A stretch of 45,037 bases of DNA from Deltaproteobacteria bacterium. GTDB lineage: Bacteria > Desulfobacterota > Syntrophia > Syntrophales > UBA5619. The position numbers and the translations under genes are program-made. The stretch is taken from the NCBI GenBank assembly GCA_023487865.1, contig JAMDBG010000003.1, forward strand, positions 1-45,037. The letters run 5' to 3'. Positions 40,721-45,037 of this stretch are shown here, piece by piece. The notes beneath the pieces were generated by a model. That model saw nothing but the letters and a program-made list of their open reading frames with translations, did not search any database and was not told the origin of the DNA. How positions within the stretch are numbered: position 1 is the stretch's first letter; the number at the start of each line of letters is the position of its first letter.

Positions 40721-40892
40721 CCCTCGTAAAAAGGTCACAAAAGCCTTGAATTTGGGACGGCTTCGTAAAAGGGCCGCAGGCAAGGCGCGCGAAAACCGAG
40801 GAGTGAGACGTACTTTGCCGTACGCCGCAACGACGAGGGATGAAGCGCAACGCAGCATCCGGATTTTTTACGAAGCCGTCAAAGATAGCCAT
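40721..40892 (+). repeat. Inverted-repeat element (copy B), 125-bp core with 15-bp perfect ends
   Basis: GACGGCTTCGTAAAA at 40756-40770 is matched exactly in inverted orientation at 40866-40880 (TTTTACGAAGCCGTC). The core is 125 bases. A flanking stretch from 40721 is also shared with copy A. The interior contains GTAC-TTTGCC-GTAC and a GC-rich segment with no open transposase. It is a MITE-like or palindromic extragenic repeat. It lies between rpiB and glyA and keeps an open reading frame into glyA by chance. Confidence 0.8.
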
Positions 40893-40910
40893 CGGGAGAA
40901 TACCAATTAC

Positions 40911-42167
40911 ATGTCTTATTTAATGCAGGCCGACCCGGAGGTCGGAGAGGCCATCCGGCAGGAAACCCGCAGACAGGCGGGAAAACTTGAAATGATCGCT
41001 TCGGAAAACTTTGTCAGCGAGGCCGTCCTGGAAGCCCAGGGGAGCGTGATGACGAACAAGTATGCCGAAGGCTACCCCGGCCGCCGTTATTACGGGGGAT
41101 GCGAGTTCGTCGATATCGTGGAGCGGCTCGCCATCGAACGGAGCAAGCGGCTCTTCGGGGCAGAGCACGCCAATGTGCAGGCGCATGCGGGCGTTCAGGC
41201 CAACATGGCCGTTTATTTTTCAGTCCTTGCTCCGGGAGATACGATTTTGGGCATGAACCTCTCCCACGGCGGCCATCTCTCGCACGGGAGCCCCGCCAGT
41301 TTTTCCGGACGGTTTTACCATGGCGTTTTCTATGGAGTGGATCGGAAGACCGAAACCATCGACTTCAACGAAGTGGAGACACTCGCCAGGCAGCATCGGC
41401 CGAAGATCATCGTCGTCGGCGCCAGCTCCTATCCCCGGACGATCGATTATCGGAAGTTCCGGGACATCGCCGACCGGGTCGGGGCGCTGATCATGGCCGA
41501 CATCGCCCACATCGGCGGCCTGGTCGCCGCCGGTCTGCATCCTTCCCCCGTCCCCGTCTGCGAATTCGTCACAATGACCACCCACAAAACGTTGCGAGGT
41601 CCCCGGGGGGGGCTGATCCTGTGCAAGAATCCATTCGCCCAGGCCCTTGATGCGAAGATCTTCCCGGGGATGCAGGGCGGACCCCTCATGCATATCATTG
41701 CCGCCAAGGCGGTCGCTTTGAAAGAGGCCCTTACCGACGACTTCAAGCAATATCAGGCCCAGATCCTTAAAAACGCCCGGACCCTTGCCGATACCCTGCT
41801 GGCGGAAGGTTTTCGACTCGTTTCCGGCGGTACGGACAACCACCTGATGCTCGTCGATCTGACCCATCTGGGCATCACGGGAAAGGAAGCGCAGGAGACC
41901 CTGGACCGGACAGGGATCACGATCAATAAAAATCCGATTCCCTATGACACGAAGAGCCCCCAGGTGACCAGCGGCATACGCATCGGAACACCTGCACTGA
42001 CCACACGGGGGATGAAAGAGGCGGAGATGAAGCAGATCGGTGGAATCATCACGGAGGTGCTCCGGAATATCCATAACGAAAAACGCCTGACCGAGATCCG
42101 GGAAGAGGTCAGATCCCTCTGCGAGCGATTCCCTCTCTACCCGGAACGGTTAAGGGAAAACCGGTAG
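40911..42167 (+). CDS. glyA: Serine hydroxymethyltransferase
   Basis: A 418-residue PLP enzyme interconverting serine and glycine with tetrahydrofolate. Lys226 in TMTTHKTLRGPRGG binds PLP. NKYAEGYPGRRYYGG, MADIAHIGGLVAAGLHPSP and SGIRIGTPALTTRG are typical. I take the ATG at 40911, after the repeat, with GGGAG upstream; an upstream open extension is made of repeat sequence and has no SHMT similarity. It is the gene after rpiB and 30 bases before the dCMP-deaminase gene. Confidence 0.96.
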   Translation: MSYLMQADPEVGEAIRQETRRQAGKLEMIASENFVSEAVLEAQGSVMTNKYAEGYPGRRYYGGCEFVDIVERLAIERSKRLFGAEHANVQAHAGVQANMAVYFSVLAPGDTILGMNLSHGGHLSHGSPASFSGRFYHGVFYGVDRKTETIDFNEVETLARQHRPKIIVVGASSYPRTIDYRKFRDIADRVGALIMADIAHIGGLVAAGLHPSPVPVCEFVTMTTHKTLRGPRGGLILCKNPFAQALDAKIFPGMQGGPLMHIIAAKAVALKEALTDDFKQYQAQILKNARTLADTLLAEGFRLVSGGTDNHLMLVDLTHLGITGKEAQETLDRTGITINKNPIPYDTKSPQVTSGIRIGTPALTTRGMKEAEMKQIGGIITEVLRNIHNEKRLTEIREEVRSLCERFPLYPERLRENR

Positions 42168-42197
42168 CGGCCCCCGGGGCGAAAGCGGACTTCAGAC

Positions 42198-42683
42198 ATG
42201 GCAGAACCTGAAACAGGAAAGCAGTCGGACGGCAGGGCTGAATCCGACCGGCCCGAGTGGGACGATTATTTTCTCGATATCGTCGGGCTCGTCGGCAAAC
42301 GCGCCACCTGCCTGAGGCGCTGTGTCGGCGCCGCTCTGGTCCGGGACCGGCGGATCCTTTCCACCGGATACAACGGCGCCCCTTCGGGGCTCCGTCATTG
42401 CCTGGAGATCGGCTGCCTCAGAGAGCAGAATAATATCCCTTCCGGTGAACGCCATGAGCTCTGCCGCGGGCTCCACGCCGAGCAGAACGCCATCATCCAG
42501 GCGGCGCTGCACGGGGTCAGCGTCAACGGGGCGACCCTTTACTGCACGAACCATCCCTGTATCATCTGCGCCAAAATGATCATCAATGCCGGAATCGTTC
42601 GGATCGTCGTCGCGGGAGAGTACCGCGATCGTCTTGCCGAAGAGATGCTGGCGGAGGCAAACATCGAGGTAAACAGGCGATGA
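42198..42683 (+). CDS. comEB: Deoxycytidylate (dCMP) deaminase family protein
   Basis: A 161-residue zinc enzyme of the dCMP/cytidine deaminase family (ComEB-like). Zinc ligands are His93 (GLHAEQNAI, with catalytic Glu95) and Cys121 and Cys124 (HPCIICAKM). STGYNGAPSGLRHC is the dCMP-deaminase nucleotide region. It would make dUMP for thymidylate. It ends in an ATGA overlap with nrdR. Confidence 0.92.
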   Translation: MAEPETGKQSDGRAESDRPEWDDYFLDIVGLVGKRATCLRRCVGAALVRDRRILSTGYNGAPSGLRHCLEIGCLREQNNIPSGERHELCRGLHAEQNAIIQAALHGVSVNGATLYCTNHPCIICAKMIINAGIVRIVVAGEYRDRLAEEMLAEANIEVNRR

Positions 42684-43165
42684 AATGTCCTTTTTGCGCC
42701 CATTGCGACAACAAGGTGATCGACTCGCGGATCAGCAAGGACGGCGACGCCATCCGGCGGCGGCGGGAGTGTCTGGGCTGCAGCAAACGCTTCACAACCT
42801 ATGAATACGTCGAAGAGGTCCTGCCGGTGGTCGTCAAAAAAGATGGCCGCCGCGAGCCTTTCGATCGGACAAAGATCCGGATCGGGATCAAGAAGGCCTG
42901 TGAGAAACGTCCGATCAGCACCGACGCCATCGAAACCGTGGTGGACAATGTCGAACGGTCCTGTCAGGAATTCCAGGACAAGGAGATCCCCTCCGCGGCG
43001 ATCGGCGAAAAGATCATGCGGGAACTCCAGACCCTCGACGGCGTCGCCTATGTCCGCTTCGCATCGGTTTACCGTGAGTTCCGGGATGTCAGCGACTTTG
43101 TAGAGGAATTGAAGGATTTCCTCCGTGACAGAAAAATAGGGAAGGGAAAAAAGAAGGAGGGATAG
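42680..43165 (+). CDS. nrdR: Transcriptional repressor NrdR
   Basis: A 161-residue regulator of ribonucleotide reductase genes. A zinc ribbon (Cys3, Cys6, Cys31, Cys34) binds DNA with RRRECLGCSKRFTTYE between the ribbon and the next part, and residues 49-139 are an ATP-cone that senses dATP/ATP. The C-terminal KIGKGKKKEG tail is basic. It overlaps the dCMP-deaminase gene by four bases, giving a nucleotide-metabolism pair, and is three bases from ribE. Confidence 0.96.
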   Translation: MKCPFCAHCDNKVIDSRISKDGDAIRRRRECLGCSKRFTTYEYVEEVLPVVVKKDGRREPFDRTKIRIGIKKACEKRPISTDAIETVVDNVERSCQEFQDKEIPSAAIGEKIMRELQTLDGVAYVRFASVYREFRDVSDFVEELKDFLRDRKIGKGKKKEG

Positions 43166-43168
43166 AGG

Positions 43169-43837
43169 GTGTTCACGGGAATTGTAGCCGCCATGGGATC
43201 CGTCCGGCGCCTGTCGCTCCGGGGTGAAGATGCCCTGCTGGAGGTCGACGCCTCCCTGGAGCTGGGCGACGTCCGGATCGGCGACAGCATCTCCGTCAGC
43301 GGTGCCTGCCTCACCGTCACCGCGCTGAAAGATACGGGATTCACGGCGGATGTATCGGCGGAGACCCTCTCCCGGACGACGCTCAAGACCATAAAGGCAG
43401 GCGATCCGGTGAATCTTGAAAAGGCCCTGCGCGTCGGGGATCGGCTCGGAGGACACATCGTCCTGGGCCACGTGGATGGTGTGGGCAGGATCCTTGAAAA
43501 ATCCGTCCTTTCCCAATCGGTCATTTTCTGCTTCGGGATTGATCCGGGACTGACCCGCTATGTGGTCGCCAAGGGATCGATCGCGGTGGACGGGATCAGC
43601 CTGACCGTGAACCGCTGTGAAAAGGACCGTTTTTATGTTAATATCATTCCTCACACGGCGGCCGGAACGACCCTCGGAGTGAAAAAGACATCGGAGTCCG
43701 TCAACATCGAAACGGATATCCTGGCCAGGTATCTGGAGAAACTGATCAAGGCCGATCCGGCGGGCGTTGATGAGAAAGGCAATCCTGCCGGCGGAGTGGA
43801 CATGGCCCTTCTCGCCCGGCACGGATTCTTGAAATAG
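43169..43837 (+). CDS. ribE: Riboflavin synthase, alpha chain
   Basis: A 222-residue enzyme that dismutates 6,7-dimethyl-8-ribityllumazine to riboflavin. It has two tandem lumazine-binding repeats (about 1-97 and 98-205); the start MFTGIVAAMG and the second repeat GGHIVLGHVDGVGRI are diagnostic. The GTG start has AAGGAGG eight bases upstream. No FMN riboswitch is visible, since only three bases separate it from nrdR, so it is expressed from the upstream transcript. Confidence 0.95.
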   Translation: MFTGIVAAMGSVRRLSLRGEDALLEVDASLELGDVRIGDSISVSGACLTVTALKDTGFTADVSAETLSRTTLKTIKAGDPVNLEKALRVGDRLGGHIVLGHVDGVGRILEKSVLSQSVIFCFGIDPGLTRYVVAKGSIAVDGISLTVNRCEKDRFYVNIIPHTAAGTTLGVKKTSESVNIETDILARYLEKLIKADPAGVDEKGNPAGGVDMALLARHGFLK

Positions 43838-43851
43838 AAAATGGAGAAGTT

Positions 43852-45037
43852 ATGGGTGTCAGCACCATCAAGGAAGCCATCGTCGATATCAAAAGCGGCA
43901 GGATGGTCATTCTCGTCGATGACGAGGACCGGGAAAACGAGGGCGACCTCTGCATAGCGGCCCAGTTCGTTACACCGGAGGCGATCAACTTCATGGCCAG
44001 ATACGGCCGGGGACTCATCTGCCTCACATTGACCGAGGAGGACGCAGACAAGCTCCGCCTGACGCCGATGGTCCGGGACAACCGCTCCCGCTTCGGCACC
44101 GCCTTTACCGTCTCCATCGAGGCAAAGCAGGGTGTCACGACAGGGATCTCGGCGGCCGATCGGGCAGCGACGGTCCTTGCCGCCGTCGCCGACGGCGCGA
44201 AACCGGATGACCTGGTCAGTCCCGGCCACATCTTTCCCATCCGCGCCAAGAAAGGCGGCGTCCTGGTGAGAACCGGCCAGACGGAAGGTTCGGTCGATCT
44301 GGCGCGTCTCGCCGGCCTGAAGCCCGCCGGTGTCATCTGTGAAGTCATGAAGGACGACGGGACGATGGCCCGCATGCCCGACCTGGAGACATTCGCCCGG
44401 GAGCACAATCTGAAGATCGTCACGATCAAGGATCTGATCGATTTCCGGATGCAACACGAATCCCTGATCCGACGGGCGGCGACGGCCATGATTCCCACCC
44501 GGTACGGAGGCGAGTTCAAGCTGATCGTCTACGAAAACGACGTGGACGAGATGAAGCATCTGGCCCTCGTCAAGGGGGAAATCACACCCACGGATGAGGT
44601 CCTGGTCCGTGTCCATTCGGAATGCCTGACCGGCGATGTCTTCGGCTCCGAGCGCTGCGATTGCGGCGATCAGCTCCACCAGGCCATGAACATGGTGGCG
44701 GAGGCCGGCAAAGGGGTGATCGTCTACATGCATCAGGAGGGCCGTGGAATCGGTCTGGTCAACAAGATCAAGGCTTACGAACTCCAGGAGCAGGGGCATG
44801 ACACGGTGGAGGCCAACATCGCCCTCGGGTTCAAGGAAGATCTCAGGGATTACGGCATCGGCGCCCAGATCCTGGCCGATATAGGGGTCCGGAAGATGCG
44901 ACTCCTGACGAACAATCCCAAAAAGATCGTCGGATTGGAGGGGTATGGACTCACCATCACCCAGCGCATCCCGATCGAGATCAAGCCGAACGAATGCAAC
45001 ATCCAGTACCTCCAGACGAAGAAAAAGATCAACCATC
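43852..45037 (+). CDS. ribBA: Bifunctional DHBP synthase/GTP cyclohydrolase II, cut by the window end
   Basis: The frame from ATG 43852 (AGAAAATGGAGAAG upstream) runs 395 codons with no stop and leaves the window. The first half is 3,4-dihydroxy-2-butanone 4-phosphate synthase, with DDEDRENEGDLC near residue 28 and GVTTGISAADRA near 100. The second half is GTP cyclohydrolase II: zinc ligands in HSECLTGD and SERCDCG, then YMHQEGRGIGL. It provides both precursors of riboflavin. Only the last few residues should be missing, since family members are about 400 long. ribH and nusB often follow. Confidence 0.94.
   Translation, partial: MGVSTIKEAIVDIKSGRMVILVDDEDRENEGDLCIAAQFVTPEAINFMARYGRGLICLTLTEEDADKLRLTPMVRDNRSRFGTAFTVSIEAKQGVTTGISAADRAATVLAAVADGAKPDDLVSPGHIFPIRAKKGGVLVRTGQTEGSVDLARLAGLKPAGVICEVMKDDGTMARMPDLETFAREHNLKIVTIKDLIDFRMQHESLIRRAATAMIPTRYGGEFKLIVYENDVDEMKHLALVKGEITPTDEVLVRVHSECLTGDVFGSERCDCGDQLHQAMNMVAEAGKGVIVYMHQEGRGIGLVNKIKAYELQEQGHDTVEANIALGFKEDLRDYGIGAQILADIGVRKMRLLTNNPKKIVGLEGYGLTITQRIPIEIKPNECNIQYLQTKKKINH

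Noticed and set aside
39690..40892. 400-codon minus-strand frame opposite fabF, rpiB and the repeat
   Set aside because: Low-complexity Arg/His/Gly-rich product lying antisense to two genes with intact active sites.
40746..40910. Open N-terminal extension of glyA by 55 codons
   Set aside because: It is translated from the inverted-repeat element, has no SHMT similarity and no ribosome site; the family N-terminus begins at the ATG at 40911.
43166..43168. FMN riboswitch before ribE
   Set aside because: Only three bases separate nrdR and ribE, and no conserved riboswitch stems were seen anywhere in the riboflavin region.
43651..45036. Long minus-strand frame opposite ribE and ribBA
   Set aside because: An antisense shadow of ribBA; ribBA has complete catalytic motifs, while the antisense product has none.
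1..45037. CRISPR array, transposase, integrase, toxin-antitoxin or phage genes
   Set aside because: No regularly spaced direct repeats and no such protein motifs were found on either strand.

Overview
The window looks like chromosomal DNA of a Gram-negative anaerobic bacterium, most probably a deltaproteobacterium in the broad sense (Desulfobacterota, Syntrophus-like). This is an inference from several features: a complex I locus with fused NuoCD and no NADH-input subunits, followed by an FdhE-type gene; a tripartite tricarboxylate transporter operon; a beta-barrel protein with a C-terminal phenylalanine; moderately GC-rich DNA with frequent TTG and GTG starts; and a 125-bp inverted-repeat element of a kind I associate with this group. 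No rRNA, CRISPR array, transposase or phage gene was seen.

Layout. 1-6227 (minus strand): an uptake and catabolic operon, tctC-tctB-tctA-prpF-TPP enzyme, with the first 13 codons of one more gene at the left edge. 6228-6895: a gene-poor divergent spacer with a clear sigma-70-type promoter for the nuo operon. 6896-18022 (plus): nuoA, B, CD, H, I, J, K, then an extra antiporter-like subunit, an 82-residue membrane protein, a NuoL/MrpD-like subunit, nuoM and nuoN. fdhE and nth follow. 19857-22241 (plus): two tandem GAPDH-family genes. 22267-26481 (minus): a 1404-residue protein with the ATP-grasp and phosphohistidine domains of pyruvate phosphate dikinase but no PEP/pyruvate barrel. 26675-28015 (plus): tpiA, secG, tRNA-Leu(GAG) and a terminator, followed by a tiny membrane-protein ORF. 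28611-30402 (plus): an HDOD protein and a metallo-beta-lactamase-fold hydrolase. 30493-34363 (minus): an RNase Z-like hydrolase, a short CSLREA/beta-helix protein, a 35-codon ORF, an outer-membrane barrel and a LysM-NlpC/P60 protein. 34821-36363 (minus): gltX with tRNA-Glu(CTC) directly downstream. 36846-45037 (plus): a long housekeeping run, yceD-rpmF-fabD-acpP-fabF-rpiB-[repeat]-glyA-dCMP deaminase-nrdR-ribE-ribBA, the last cut by the window end.

How it fits together. The left operon probably imports a carboxylate and isomerises and/or decarboxylates it; the substrate cannot be read from sequence. The nuo cluster would couple a donor other than directly bound NADH (perhaps ferredoxin, or formate given fdhE) to ion pumping through four antiporter-like subunits instead of three. 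GAPDH, TPI and the dikinase-like protein make up a lower-glycolysis/gluconeogenesis neighbourhood. The right end supplies fatty-acid elongation, one-carbon metabolism, nucleotide metabolism and riboflavin.

The best candidates for something not well described are the barrel-less dikinase with its large N-terminal region, the divergent second GAPDH with a changed cofactor-site residue, the four-antiporter complex I variant with its small membrane subunit, the inverted-repeat element placed inside two operons, and two very small ORFs. I see no clear multi-gene defence or mobile system in this window.
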